Source: an uncultured Armatimonadota bacterium (GTDB taxonomy: Bacteria; Armatimonadota; Fimbriimonadia; Fimbriimonadales; Fimbriimonadaceae). Taken from it: a stretch of DNA of 55,104 nucleotides. Position 1 is the first letter of the stretch. Each line of letters starts with the position of its first letter. The translations under genes were made by a program, and so were the position numbers. Positions 27,084 to 35,949 of the stretch are shown here, in pieces. The notes beneath the pieces are model-generated. The model ran no database searches. It was not told the DNA's origin and was given only the letters and a program-made list of their open reading frames with translations. Location of the stretch: positions 1 to 55,104 of the forward strand of contig CAIYLG010000018.1 in NCBI GenBank assembly GCA_903927025.1. The letters run 5' to 3'.

Positions 27084-27102
27084 ATTCGGCAATCTGCCGT
27101 AT
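27084..27102. promoter_or_regulatory. candidate operator of the DUF1778 antitoxin
   Basis: The interrupted palindrome AT-t-CGGCA-atc-TGCCG-t-AT lies about 19 bases upstream of the antitoxin start codon. Position and symmetry fit autoregulation by a ribbon-helix-helix dimer. This rests on sequence symmetry only. Confidence 0.45.
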
Positions 27103-27114
27103 TCGCACTCCTCC

Positions 27115-27144
27115 GCTCAACGTGTTCCTCGAACATCGTTGAGC
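27115..27144. terminator. hairpin between membrane protein and antitoxin genes
   Basis: GCTCAACG-TGTTC-ctc-GAACA-t-CGTTGAGC forms a 13-bp stem with one bulged T. It lies 53 bases past the stop of the leftward 293-aa gene and upstream of the antitoxin. It lacks a clear U-tract but is a plausible transcript end. Confidence 0.5.
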
Positions 27145-27197
27145 AGCGGACTGATTCACAGGCGCTTTGTCCACACAGTCGCTCTCTTTTTCACACG

Positions 27198-28079
27198 TCA
27201 ATGAAGGCCGAGGTTCTGCTTCTGTTGGTCTACGGTCTCGCTCAGTTCTGTTCGCGCTTGACTTTCAATTCTGAGGTCATCGAGCATGCCTCGGAGAAGG
27301 GCGGCCTGTTGGGGGGCGGCGGTCAGAGTCTTTGCGGTCGCAAGACTGGCAACCAGGTTGGCCGCTTCGGTCAGGGCGGAGATGCAGGCTTCGGCGGAGG
27401 GCCTCAGTCGCTCGATATTCTCTGGATAGTCCTGCATGGCACTGGCAACCATTAGGGCGTCCAACATGGCCTGATCCGCTGCGACCTGAAGTTGCGGTGC
27501 CTCTCGAAGGGGTGTTCCCTCTGTTGAGGTCGCTTGGGCAAGGCATGCCTGAATGAGGTTGAACTGCTTGGCGGCAGCTTCCAGCAGGTCATAAACTCGA
27601 GGGTCCAGTATCTCGCGAGCACTTCTTGCGCTTGCTGAATGGATATCTCCCGGTTTCGCTTTCGGGGTCAGCTTCCACCCACTCCACGAATTAGACACTG
27701 GGTAGTAACCCAGATAAGAAGCGCGGAACGGATAGGACGGCCCGAGTGCGTGCGTCACCAATCCGTGCAAAAACGTCCACTGTGCATCGGAAAGGCTCGT
27801 GTCACCCGCCGTCTTGCGCGCTCGATTCCTCCAAGCACTGGAAATCAATAGGTTGGCGACTCCGCCGATAGCGGGACCGATGCCGAAAGCGAGGCCCAAA
27901 ACACCAACCGTCGCAAGGCCAACAACCACGAGGGCCGCAGAAAGGCAACAGAGTCCGATCCCAACGGATCGGTTGGTCGCGGAAGCCCTCGCCGCTGGGG
28001 TCGACCACAGCAGCAGCGGTGCTCGGTTGACTAGATACCGATCGAAAGAGCCGCCCAGCGGCGTAACTGGCTCGCTCAT
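27198..28079 (-). CDS. two-TM membrane protein, unknown
   Basis: 293 residues. Two hydrophobic segments (about residues 40-62 and 63-82) form a hairpin in the membrane. They are followed by a cytoplasmic domain of about 200 residues, mostly helical, with GWKLTPKAKPGDIHSASARSAREILDPRVYDLLEAAAKQFNLIQACL and a C-terminal coiled coil rich in Ala, Leu and Gln. No family is recognised. It shares style, but not clear sequence, with the zinc-ribbon membrane protein at 28981-30021. The VapBC pair lies between them. Confidence 0.7.
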   Translation of the reverse strand: MSEPVTPLGGSFDRYLVNRAPLLLWSTPAARASATNRSVGIGLCCLSAALVVVGLATVGVLGLAFGIGPAIGGVANLLISSAWRNRARKTAGDTSLSDAQWTFLHGLVTHALGPSYPFRASYLGYYPVSNSWSGWKLTPKAKPGDIHSASARSAREILDPRVYDLLEAAAKQFNLIQACLAQATSTEGTPLREAPQLQVAADQAMLDALMVASAMQDYPENIERLRPSAEACISALTEAANLVASLATAKTLTAAPQQAALLRGMLDDLRIESQARTELSETVDQQKQNLGLH

Positions 28080-28240
28080 TGCGGTCCTCCCGTTATCTTC
28101 ATTGAAGGTCTATACGGTGACTGAGGCACGGGGGTTCATTCAAAAAGCCCTGTGGGCACGTCTGCTCCCGGACGGGATTGGTGATTCCAACCGAATTCCC
28201 TGCAACTTACAGTTAGCGCACTCAGCGCCTGCACATCTAC

Positions 28241-28648
28241 TTACGCTGAACCAGAAGCAGAGAAAGGTGCGCATCGGACATCCGTCTGTTCAAAATCCTT
28301 TCCCGTGAACAGCAACTGGTCACCCTTATCGATGGCAAGGGCGTAAGTCGCACAATCACCAAAATTTAGGGCCGCAGGGTGCCTTCCCTTGCCGAACCGG
28401 GCATATGCGTTTCTTGCGAGTCGAGCATGTGCCGGAGTAAATGCGACGACGTTAATGCCGGCGGATTCGATCCAAGTGTCCAGTGCAGCGAGACTCCCTT
28501 CTCCGCGCCGACACAGCAAAACAATCGAGGCTTCCAACAGCGAAACGCTGGACATTTCACATATAGATTCCGCAATTACCTCTTCTAGCCGTGCGCGTTT
28601 GGGCTCGTTATCTAGGACCGCGACGACTGCCGATGTATCAATAATCAA
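28241..28648 (-). CDS. vapC: VapC-type PIN-domain toxin
   Basis: 135 residues starting at a TTG that overlaps the antitoxin stop by 4 bases (TTGA). MIIDTSAVVAVLDNE gives the first catalytic Asp (D4). SLLEASIVL supplies the Glu, and NFGDCATYALA and GDQLLFTGKDFEQTD the remaining Asp residues of the PIN RNase site. VapC enzymes cleave tRNA or rRNA and need Mg2+ or Mn2+. All key acidic residues are present, so it should be active unless bound by its antitoxin. Confidence 0.92.
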   Translation of the reverse strand: MIIDTSAVVAVLDNEPKRARLEEVIAESICEMSSVSLLEASIVLLCRRGEGSLAALDTWIESAGINVVAFTPAHARLARNAYARFGKGRHPAALNFGDCATYALAIDKGDQLLFTGKDFEQTDVRCAPFSASGSA

Positions 28649-28893
28649 TTTGGGAGACCCGCGTCATCGTATCCAAGAATCTCGTCCGAGGTGCGGTAAT
28701 CCAGGACAGGCAACTCAGAAACTCGGTCAGCAATCGCCCTCATACGAGAGAGTCGACTCGACCGAGCAGAGTCAATTCGTCCCAACTCATGATTGACTGC
28801 CGATCCAATCGCATGTGTCAAATCAACACCCATGCAGTCGGCAAGCTTCCTAACCGCAAACTCAACTTCTGCGTTCTTGATATTGATCGCCAT
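28645..28893 (-). CDS. vapB: VapB-type antitoxin
   Basis: 82 residues. MAINIKNAEVEFAVRKLADCMGVDLTHAIGSAVNHEL is the N-terminal DNA-binding part of the Rv0623/PSK-type VapB family. The C-terminus SELPVLDYRTSDEILGYDDAGLPN is the toxin-binding tail with the ILGYDxxGLP motif. It overlaps vapC by 4 bases, as is usual for translational coupling. AGGAG lies just upstream of the ATG. The pair should repress its own promoter; no certain operator was picked out. Confidence 0.92.
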   Translation of the reverse strand: MAINIKNAEVEFAVRKLADCMGVDLTHAIGSAVNHELGRIDSARSSRLSRMRAIADRVSELPVLDYRTSDEILGYDDAGLPN

Positions 28894-28980
28894 TTCTACA
28901 CTCCTATCTATAATTCTATACCGACCCTTCCAAGTTGCACCGAGAAATTATCGAATTCATACGCGCGATCGAAGCAAAAA

Positions 28981-30021
28981 TTATGGAGATTTGGGAAGTG
29001 TCGTGACCGAGCCGGCACCACAGGTTCCACAGAAAGGTGCGTAGAGGAGGCGATCCGAACCACACGTCGGACACTTTTCAGTCAGCGCATGGCCGCACTT
29101 CCAACAATGGGACTGTGTCTCAGTAAAGGGTGTTGCGCAAAGAGCGCATCGGCGTGAGCTGAGCCGGGCCAGGGCAAGCCGCTCCGGTGAATAGAGCCAT
29201 CGCTTGATGGCGACGATTGCAAAGATGCAGACGGCGGTGCCAATGCCCGCGACACCCAACGTCGCCACATCGGATAAGAACAGCTCCCAGCAGTAGCGGA
29301 TCAGCAGAAAGAACAGTTGGAGGATTGACGCAGTAAACAGTCCGGTCAAGATCGCCTGATATCGCCAGCGCCTGTTCCGACCCTTTAGCCAAAGAATCCA
29401 CGATAGAACGAGGCAGGCCGCGGCAAAGGAAAAGTGAAGGACCACCAGCTTGACATTTCGCTGAAAGGACCGGGCACCGAATACAGCCTGAGCTCGCTGG
29501 GCGGCCGCATTGACTTTTTGCTGCTCGGCGGCGACCTTACTCGATGCCTCGTCTGAGGCAGCCTGAAACTGCTGCAGCCTTGCCGCGGCTGACTCCAGTG
29601 CGGATCGCGACGATTCAAAGGCGGATCGCTGAGATGCAGACGCATTTCCTGCCTGCATCGCCGTCCGATATTCTTCGCGCCGGAATTTGTACTTCTCGTC
29701 GGCCTTACTCTTTGCGGCGAGGGCATTGGCTAGAGAGTCGTTTTTGGCGCCTTGTTCCTTCGAAAGCTTCTCAAGCTCCGTCCGTAGGGGAGTAACGCCA
29801 AGTTCATCCTCCACGCTGACTCCAGCTTGCTCGGAGGAATTCGAGGAATAGGGCTCCTTCCCATACGGCATCAGCGTTGGCGCAGGAAAGAAGCTCTCAA
29901 TACGGTCTTGGGCCCAAAAGCTACCTACTAGAAGAAATCCAACCAAAGCAGCGAGAAGAACCTTCTCGATCCTGGTCCCTTCCTGATCCTCAACCTCTGG
30001 GTAACCGTTAGAAATGGGCAT
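28981..30021 (-). CDS. membrane protein with coiled coil and double zinc ribbon
   Basis: 346 residues. There is one TM segment at about 20-38, then a long extracytoplasmic coiled coil (about 75-185, rich in Ala, Lys, Glu, Gln). Three more TM segments follow (about 195-212, 222-242 and 250-270). The C-terminal cytoplasmic tail has paired CxxC ribbons: CALCATPF...CWKCGHAL...CPTCGSDRLLYAPFCGTCG (about 293-335), a double zinc ribbon. The topology suggests a sensor or scaffold that links the periplasm to a zinc-binding cytoplasmic end. The partner is unknown. It is transcribed in the same direction as vapBC. Confidence 0.78.
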   Translation of the reverse strand: MPISNGYPEVEDQEGTRIEKVLLAALVGFLLVGSFWAQDRIESFFPAPTLMPYGKEPYSSNSSEQAGVSVEDELGVTPLRTELEKLSKEQGAKNDSLANALAAKSKADEKYKFRREEYRTAMQAGNASASQRSAFESSRSALESAAARLQQFQAASDEASSKVAAEQQKVNAAAQRAQAVFGARSFQRNVKLVVLHFSFAAACLVLSWILWLKGRNRRWRYQAILTGLFTASILQLFFLLIRYCWELFLSDVATLGVAGIGTAVCIFAIVAIKRWLYSPERLALARLSSRRCALCATPFTETQSHCWKCGHALTEKCPTCGSDRLLYAPFCGTCGAGSVTTLPKSP

Positions 30022-30127
30022 GGCCTGACCTACAGTCTAGGCCACTTCCACACATGCCGTGGTCTGACTTTCATGGGACCTTTCCTATCCGCAGAGTTCG
30101 GGATTCATCACGCCAGCCAGTTCTGAC

Positions 30128-30838
30128 TTAGCGATTCCCGCTGCCGATTTTTGAGGTTTCCTGCTTCTCAGTCCAGGGCTTGATCGCTTTGATCAGTCCG
30201 GCAACTCCAGCCTTTTGCATATGCGGCGCCTCTGCCCCGCCTGATACGAACGCGACAACTGGCGCGACGAGGATGGCAGCAGCTATTTTTACGGCTGAAT
30301 CGGCTTCAGTGTCGTCGGCCATGACTGCATTGGCATGCAGATCAAACTCAGATTTGCGAACATCAATGATCCACAAATCGACTTTGGCAGACGCTTTCGT
30401 TTTCAGCCCTGTGATGGTAACAATCGACTTTACGTGATATCGGCATCTCGGAACAATCACTAAATCAACGCCGAGGTGCTTGCCCAGGCGCACCATATCT
30501 TCTGGCTTTGGCATATCGCCATAGTGTTCGGTATCGAATGGCTGACCAGCCATTTGCGAGTAGGCGGAGTTCGTCGTGGCTTGGTCGACCCGATTAATTC
30601 CGTAATGCTCAAGCAGCGATTTGAGCACATCGCGGAACATATCCTGCGATTCCTTATGCACATCCAGCTTCAGGGCCTCATCGTCATTGAAGAATCCGAT
30701 TGGCAATACCGCGGCGGTCCTCAGTTTGTATGCAGAGGCCGTGTCAGATTTCCCGGCACCGATCTTCTGGGAAAGCGCGCTGCTGCTGAGCCCTAAGGCA
30801 AAAACGGCTAAAAGTGAAAGCTGGAGTGATGTTCTCAT
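30128..30838 (-). CDS. exported protein with CsgG/LpoB-like pattern
   Basis: 236 residues. MRTSLQLSLLAVFALGLSSSALSQ is a signal peptide. The mature part has AAVLPIGFFNDDE near residue 43, ESQDMFRDVLKSLLEHYGINRVDQATTNSAY, and LGKHLGVDLVIVPRCRY. This alpha-beta order is seen in CsgG-, TolB-N- and LpoB-like periplasmic proteins. Residues 180-210 are hydrophobic and may bury in the fold. The role could be outer-membrane assembly or export; this is inference from fold-like pattern only. Confidence 0.7.
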   Translation of the reverse strand: MRTSLQLSLLAVFALGLSSSALSQKIGAGKSDTASAYKLRTAAVLPIGFFNDDEALKLDVHKESQDMFRDVLKSLLEHYGINRVDQATTNSAYSQMAGQPFDTEHYGDMPKPEDMVRLGKHLGVDLVIVPRCRYHVKSIVTITGLKTKASAKVDLWIIDVRKSEFDLHANAVMADDTEADSAVKIAAAILVAPVVAFVSGGAEAPHMQKAGVAGLIKAIKPWTEKQETSKIGSGNR

Positions 30839-31119
30839 TTTTTCTGATCCTCAATCAACATCCGAGCTTTGGCAAAATTTCTCTTGCTACAAATGCAAGA
30901 GAAATTGAATCTGTTCGGTGCGTTCGCTACTATGCACTATTTATCCCAACGGCATTCGAACAGATTTTTCGGGTGAATCTCATAGGTTTAATCGAGCCGA
31001 TTACTATCGATATGATTGATTGAGTCAGCGCCGATTCTGCCGAGACTCGTCAATTTTGAACTTCTGGAAGGCCAACTGAGCCATCCAGCTCAATCCTCTT
31101 TCTATGGCGATTTCTCTCT
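30839..31119. other. non-coding intergenic region
   Basis: About 280 bp upstream of the leftward exported protein gene. It is AT-richer than its surroundings and shows no convincing gene, tRNA or terminator. It should hold the promoter of the gene to the left. Confidence 0.4.
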
Positions 31120-31170
31120 GACCATCATGTCTGCCCCCAGCGCGGTTTACGAGAGGCAAAGATGATGGTC
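31120..31170 (-). terminator. long imperfect hairpin after the DUF2330 gene
   Basis: GACCATCAT (31120-31128) pairs with ATGATGGTC (31162-31170), and the inner TCT-GCC and GGC-AGA add further pairs with small bulges. It sits 35 bases past the stop codon of the leftward DUF2330 gene. It lacks a clear U-tract. Confidence 0.5.
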
Positions 31171-31204
31171 TGAGCTTGGCGTCCTATTGATGCAGCCCGC
31201 ACTC

Positions 31205-32257
31205 CTAGCGGCGGCGGCGGACGACTGCAAACGCGCTGAAGCTTGCAAAGGTGGACAACAGCGCGATGGCAGGCAACGGCTTCGATGGGTCACCGGTGGG
31301 GACTTTCGGAGCCTTCACCAGATGGCGCTTGGTGAAGTAGATGTCATCGGCGGCCGCTCGCGGGAAGTTGTTGTCCACGAATGTTTCCACCTGGCAGTTG
31401 TCGGGAACTGCGTCGAATGGGAGTTCGGCCTGCTTCGCAAGCAGAGCGGCCGAGGCCTCCGGGATCGGCGAAGTCCATTGCGGAACCTGCCACGTTTCGC
31501 CACGTCCGATATGGGCATCGTAATCTCCAACCGACACGAAGTACACGCGGAGCGTCCCTCCACCGTTGATGGGGATATTCGTCTTGGGCACGTAAAAGGG
31601 GTTGTAAGGCTTGTCTGTCTTAAACGACATTCTCACTGTACCGGTTGTGGCGATGAGCTTGGATTTGTCGATCACCTTGAATGCGGTGAGATACCAGCCT
31701 CGGCTACAGTAGCGCTGCGCCCATTCCTCGACTTCCGGAGTGGAAACATATCCGTGTGCATTCATCCAATCGTTGATGGCGTGGGCGTCGGGGCACTTCA
31801 GAGTCGTGGCGTGATATCCAGCAACATCAGCTTCCTGTATCACCTGCACCTCTGCCCGCTTTGCACTTGCATCGGATTTCATCGAGCTGCGCGCTGCTCC
31901 CAGATACCTCCTAACGGGGGCAAGAGCCGCGAGGGTGTAGAAGGCACGGTTGGAGGCTTTGTTCAACTGTGGCTTTGCGGGAGTCGGGGCGATAAAGCCG
32001 AAGTCAGCGGCCCCAGATTTGAAGCTGGCATTCCGGATGAAGTGCTCAGTGTGATGCGCCTCATCCCAGATCACGATATTGGTCTGATCGCCAAACACAA
32101 CCGGTTGGCCGCGCGGGCCAACTCCAGAACAGGCCCAAGCACCTCCGAGAGTGGCGATGGCACTCAGCGCGATACCCCAAGCTCTCGAGCGGTTCAAGTT
32201 CGTGACGGTTCCGCTTTGGCTGAAAAGCAGATGTGAGGGAAGCTGTGACTTATCCAT
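31205..32257 (-). CDS. DUF2330 secreted protein with C-terminal anchor
   Basis: 350 residues from the ATG at 32257; a start at 32317 would add 20 unlikely residues. An N-terminal signal segment (SRAWGIALSAIATLGGAWAC) leads into PVVFGDQTNIVIWDEAHHTEHFIRNASFKSGAADFGFIAPTPAKPQL, which is the diagnostic DUF2330 start. The C-terminus PSKPLPAIALLSTFASFSAFAVVRRRR is a hydrophobic stretch ending in four Arg, resembling a surface-sorting tail. DUF2330 proteins are surface proteins of unknown function. The HTxHF pattern is conserved in the family. Confidence 0.85.
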   Translation of the reverse strand: MDKSQLPSHLLFSQSGTVTNLNRSRAWGIALSAIATLGGAWACSGVGPRGQPVVFGDQTNIVIWDEAHHTEHFIRNASFKSGAADFGFIAPTPAKPQLNKASNRAFYTLAALAPVRRYLGAARSSMKSDASAKRAEVQVIQEADVAGYHATTLKCPDAHAINDWMNAHGYVSTPEVEEWAQRYCSRGWYLTAFKVIDKSKLIATTGTVRMSFKTDKPYNPFYVPKTNIPINGGGTLRVYFVSVGDYDAHIGRGETWQVPQWTSPIPEASAALLAKQAELPFDAVPDNCQVETFVDNNFPRAAADDIYFTKRHLVKAPKVPTGDPSKPLPAIALLSTFASFSAFAVVRRRR

Positions 32258-32383
32258 GTTTGCTCCGATAGGCACGCCTTGACATTTCGATTGACGAGGC
32301 GACGCGCCTAAGTTCATCGAGTGGGTGACCGAGAATCCAGTCAGAGTTCAAATGGATCGCAGAGAAAGTTGACAAGCTCTGAT

Positions 32384-33157
32384 TTACACGACCGGGTTCG
32401 GAAAGGACGTGTTCGCGGCGATGCAAATTCCCTCAATGACCAGGCGATACAGATCATTGGTAGCGCCCTCATATTCTTCTTTGGCGGTGGGTATCGGGAT
32501 CACATCGTTCCAACTTCCCATGCCGCCAAACAGCCAAGCCTCGCCACAAGCGGCAAGAAGCTGCCCCGCTGGAAGGGAGAGATTTGATGGGCTCTCAAGC
32601 TCTGAATACATGAAGGGAGACTTAGGGCTGTCGGAGCTTAGAGCCGCAAGTGCACCCTTCAATCTCGTGTCAAACCAACTTAGCTGATCAGGATGTACGC
32701 CAAGCCGGTTAGGTTCAAGGAGAGATTGTGCACGCAAGATCGCGAGTTTGAGTTCCTCGGCCACCACGTCTAGCTGCCTCTCATGTACCGGGCACTCCTG
32801 ATCAGTCGATCTTCGCACGAAGCGGCACTCCCGAATGTCTCGCGAGACACGAATCCAGCACTCAATTTGGTCCTGATGGATCGCTTCGACCACCCACCTG
32901 CTTCCCCCGCCCGCAAACGCCTCTGCTATCGGGTGGCCTCCTCCACTGTGAACATGAAAGCCAACAACACCCCGCGAGCGCAACATGTCCACCCACGTTT
33001 CAGGATCCTCCGCTGCGAGGAAGCGACCGGTAAGAGCTTCAAACGTGATTTTATCCTTCCACTGAAAGACCACAGCGTTTGGCCAGAAGCCAGGACATTC
33101 CAGCCCGGCTAGGCGGCTATTGGCATAAATCGTGAGAGCGACTGCGTCCGAGTACAT
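32384..33157 (-). CDS. hypothetical protein
   Basis: 257 residues, cytoplasmic by composition. There is no signal or membrane segment. Visible features are FHVHSGGGHPIAEAFAGGG near residue 67 and RRSTDQECPVHERQLDVVAEELKLAILRAQSLLEP in the middle. The C-terminus contains GEAWLFGGMGSWNDVIPIPTAKEEYEGATNDLYRL. No family is recognised and no neighbour suggests a function. Confidence 0.6.
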   Translation of the reverse strand: MYSDAVALTIYANSRLAGLECPGFWPNAVVFQWKDKITFEALTGRFLAAEDPETWVDMLRSRGVVGFHVHSGGGHPIAEAFAGGGSRWVVEAIHQDQIECWIRVSRDIRECRFVRRSTDQECPVHERQLDVVAEELKLAILRAQSLLEPNRLGVHPDQLSWFDTRLKGALAALSSDSPKSPFMYSELESPSNLSLPAGQLLAACGEAWLFGGMGSWNDVIPIPTAKEEYEGATNDLYRLVIEGICIAANTSFPNPVV

Positions 33158-33311
33158 GGTCGAGTTCCACTTGTTCTATGGTCATTCTCAGAGCCATTTC
33201 ATTAACGGGAATAAAATTCACACGTAGGGCAGTGGTCACGGAGGCTTCCTGTGGAAAAACCCCACTACATAGAAGATTGCACTTACTGAAAGCGAGTCCT
33301 ATACTGCGCAC

Positions 33312-33971
33312 ATGGATGCCAGGTCGGAGGCAGATCGCAAATTCGAGACGTACCGGTTCACTTTTGAGCAGACGGGCCCGTTGCTGAACCAGCAGCTCCT
33401 GCCTCGCACTATCGATGATTTAACCGTCGGGGACGTGGCACGGGCACTTATCGACCCATCGCTGGGACTCATCCTTCATGAGGATGTGCTGAAGAACCTA
33501 GAGGGCGAGGGATTCTGGGATGGCGTCCAAAGGCTCCGTCTCCTAGAGACTGAATTTCGAAACATCCAACGCACGCTAGAAGCCCGAGGGGCGGCCTCAA
33601 CCAGCATGATGGTCGGCATATGCTTCGGTCGAAAATCGAAGGCCTGTGTCGACATCGGCCGCCTACTGTATCTGCGCTTTGGTCCCATCGAGGCGGATGT
33701 TGCGATCTCAGTTGCGGTGGCGCCTGCCGTGTTGGTCTGCCTCTTGCGGGCTTGGCAGCAGGCCGGTCTGGCAGGTCCCGGCAGCGCCATCTTCATCCCC
33801 GACAAGGTTGGGATGGGCCAAATTTCTGAGATCCAGAGGCTCTACGAAAAGCTTGAGAAGGTCGACATCATCGGCCCAAGCACCGCAAAATCGCTGAATC
33901 AGCTCACCCGTGGCATCGGTGCGCCTGTACTGCGAAGTATTGAGCGGCTTGTGGAACCAGATGCCGCTTAG
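33312..33971 (+). CDS. hypothetical protein
   Basis: 219 residues. The N-terminal half is helical and charged. The middle, SMMVGICFGRKSKACVDIGRLLYLRFGPIEADVAISVAVAPAVLVCLLRAW, is hydrophobic but seems part of a fold rather than a signal peptide. The C-terminus is helical (EIQRLYEKLEKVDIIGPSTAKSLNQL). No family is recognised. It stands alone between divergent and co-directional unknowns. Confidence 0.6.
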   Translation: MDARSEADRKFETYRFTFEQTGPLLNQQLLPRTIDDLTVGDVARALIDPSLGLILHEDVLKNLEGEGFWDGVQRLRLLETEFRNIQRTLEARGAASTSMMVGICFGRKSKACVDIGRLLYLRFGPIEADVAISVAVAPAVLVCLLRAWQQAGLAGPGSAIFIPDKVGMGQISEIQRLYEKLEKVDIIGPSTAKSLNQLTRGIGAPVLRSIERLVEPDAA

Positions 33972-34024
33972 TAATCGGTATCGACGAGTACGCTTTCAGC
34001 CCAGCCTGAACTGGGGAAAATCGA

Positions 34025-34750
34025 ATGGCACTCTCAATACTCATCGCGCTCGGATTTTGGCAAGCGAAGCCGAAATTAGTCGCAGTCCAGGTGTGGAAAG
34101 GCTTTGAGCCAGTTCGCGCCTGGTCCCCATACGGAACCGAAAAGGCAAAGACATTCTCTATTGATAGACCGGACGGTGGATTTCCGGACAAGCCAGGAGC
34201 GGTTGAAATTATCGCCGAAGTGGATTGCTCATCGGCGGAAGAATTTCCTTTCGCAAGGTGGAGCAATGTCAAAGGTCTAGGCGATTTCTATCCTTCATCG
34301 ACCTGGCAGGATAACGATCCTAAATCAAAGCATGCGATCTTCGGTCTGCTTGGCTATCCCAAATCGAACGAAGCCAGTGTCGTGTTGGAGCTCACGAAAG
34401 GCCCCCAAAAGCCGATTAGTCAACCCACTTTGCTTCACTTGAACCGATGGAAGAAGATCGCGGGCGGCTTCAGGGCAAGGGTCAGGAACCGCATCATCGA
34501 ACAGCAAGACGGAATGCGGGCAGAGCATGCGTTTGTGGAGCTAATCCTGCCCGCAAGGTATGAAAACTGGGACGTTGAACCCGTGATCTCGTCGAGCGGC
34601 TCGAAAGCATTGGTTGTAGGGTTCAACGAGTCTGGCCGCGATCGTGAGTTCACTCTTATGCAGGGTGTCGACAAAACCGTACAACTCGTCATCGTTGCAC
34701 GACCCTTTGTCGCCTACCCATTCAGCCATATCCGGTTAAAGCCTCGTTGA
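34025..34750 (+). CDS. exported hypothetical protein
   Basis: 241 residues. A short N-terminal hydrophobic stretch (MALSILIALGFWQAK) may be a signal peptide. The rest is beta-rich with IIEQQDGMRAEHAFVELILPARYENWDVEPVISSSG and TLMQGVDKTVQLVIVARPF. No family is recognised. Its stop overlaps the convergent XylR-like regulator by 15 bases. Confidence 0.6.
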   Translation: MALSILIALGFWQAKPKLVAVQVWKGFEPVRAWSPYGTEKAKTFSIDRPDGGFPDKPGAVEIIAEVDCSSAEEFPFARWSNVKGLGDFYPSSTWQDNDPKSKHAIFGLLGYPKSNEASVVLELTKGPQKPISQPTLLHLNRWKKIAGGFRARVRNRIIEQQDGMRAEHAFVELILPARYENWDVEPVISSSGSKALVVGFNESGRDREFTLMQGVDKTVQLVIVARPFVAYPFSHIRLKPR

Positions 34751-35914
34751 AACGCCGCTGGAAACTCCTTGCGACCCTTGCCTCCATTCGGTGGGGGTTA
34801 CCCCCGTCTCACGTTTGAACTGGACCATCAGGTACTCGGAGTGTTCAAATCCAGCATCCTCAGCGATCTGCCTTACGGAGCGGTTGGTGTCTCGGAGAAG
34901 CACCTTGACCCTAGCGATTCGTGCGCAAATGATTTCGTCGTGAGGAGAATGCCCGAGAGCCGCTCGAAACCTGCGCTCAAGAGTTGAGCGAGACATTCCG
35001 GTTCTCGCGAGCACGTCTTGCACCCCAATCCCAAGCCGTGAGTTCTCCCGGATAAATCGGCGAGCCCGTGCCACAACTGGATCCGAGATCGCGACCGAAT
35101 CCGTCGATTCTCTCGCCACAACACCTTTGGGACGAACCGAGATCGTTCCAGGTGCCAAGGGAAGTCCCCGCATCGATTGATCCAGCAGCGCCGCCGCATG
35201 ATAGCCAATGCTCTCGGCATCGGGAACCACACTGGAGAGCGGCGGATCGCAAAGCGCGCAGAACGTTGAGGCATTGTCCACCCCGATCACGGCTACTTCC
35301 TCAGGAACCGAAAGCCCAAGGGTTTTGCACGCATCGAGAACATGGTGACCCCGAACATCGTTGCAGGCAACAACTCCAAGTGGTTTGGGCATCGCCATCA
35401 GCCACTCGCAGATCAGGTCTCGTTCCTGCTCCCAGGCGTGCTCCCTCAGCCCTCGCCAAGGGGTCCGAAAGATGCTCACTGGCGTGACAAGTGCTCTCAC
35501 ACCCTCCAGCCGCGATTCGCACCAAGGTTCGCCCTCGAACCCGCAGTACGCAATCGTGAGAAAGTCGCGGTCAAGCAGATGCTGGGTGGCGGCTCTTCCG
35601 ATGGCGACCATATCTGAACTCACCCTGGGCAGTCCAAGGTCGCCATGACGATCATTCAGGTCTACAAATGCCATCCGCTTACTCTTCAGGCCGGCCGCCA
35701 GCGCGGGTGTGGTCGACCGACAGATGACGCCATCCCCTTCCCAGTCCAAAAGCCAGTCTGGGGGAGGAGTGTCTAATTCACGCTCATCCAGAAACACAGA
35801 CCACGGTTCGTGGGTGTTTCGATAGCGGGCAATCCCTTTGAGAATCTCGCGACCGTAGACGCCGGAGGTTTCCACAATGAGGGCAACATTCTTCCGTTTC
35901 ACGTCCTCACCCAT
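34736..35914 (-). CDS. XylR-like AraC-family sugar regulator
   Basis: 392 residues. The N-terminal ~280 residues are a LacI-type ligand-binding domain (NVALIVETSGVYGREILKGIARY, VIGVDNASTFCALCDPPLSSVVPDAESIGYHAAALLD). The C-terminal ~100 are a double helix-turn-helix of the AraC type (RARRFIRENSRLGIGVQDVLARTGMSRSTLERRFRAALG, RQIAEDAGFEHSEYLMVQFKRETGVTPTEWR). This is the architecture of the xylose activator XylR. It is divergent from the dehydrogenase genes, so it probably controls them in response to a pentose or related sugar. Confidence 0.92.
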   Translation of the reverse strand: MGEDVKRKNVALIVETSGVYGREILKGIARYRNTHEPWSVFLDERELDTPPPDWLLDWEGDGVICRSTTPALAAGLKSKRMAFVDLNDRHGDLGLPRVSSDMVAIGRAATQHLLDRDFLTIAYCGFEGEPWCESRLEGVRALVTPVSIFRTPWRGLREHAWEQERDLICEWLMAMPKPLGVVACNDVRGHHVLDACKTLGLSVPEEVAVIGVDNASTFCALCDPPLSSVVPDAESIGYHAAALLDQSMRGLPLAPGTISVRPKGVVARESTDSVAISDPVVARARRFIRENSRLGIGVQDVLARTGMSRSTLERRFRAALGHSPHDEIICARIARVKVLLRDTNRSVRQIAEDAGFEHSEYLMVQFKRETGVTPTEWRQGSQGVSSGVSTRL

Positions 35915-35949
35915 TGCTGATCTGGCTGATAAGAAATCTCAGTGCGCTG

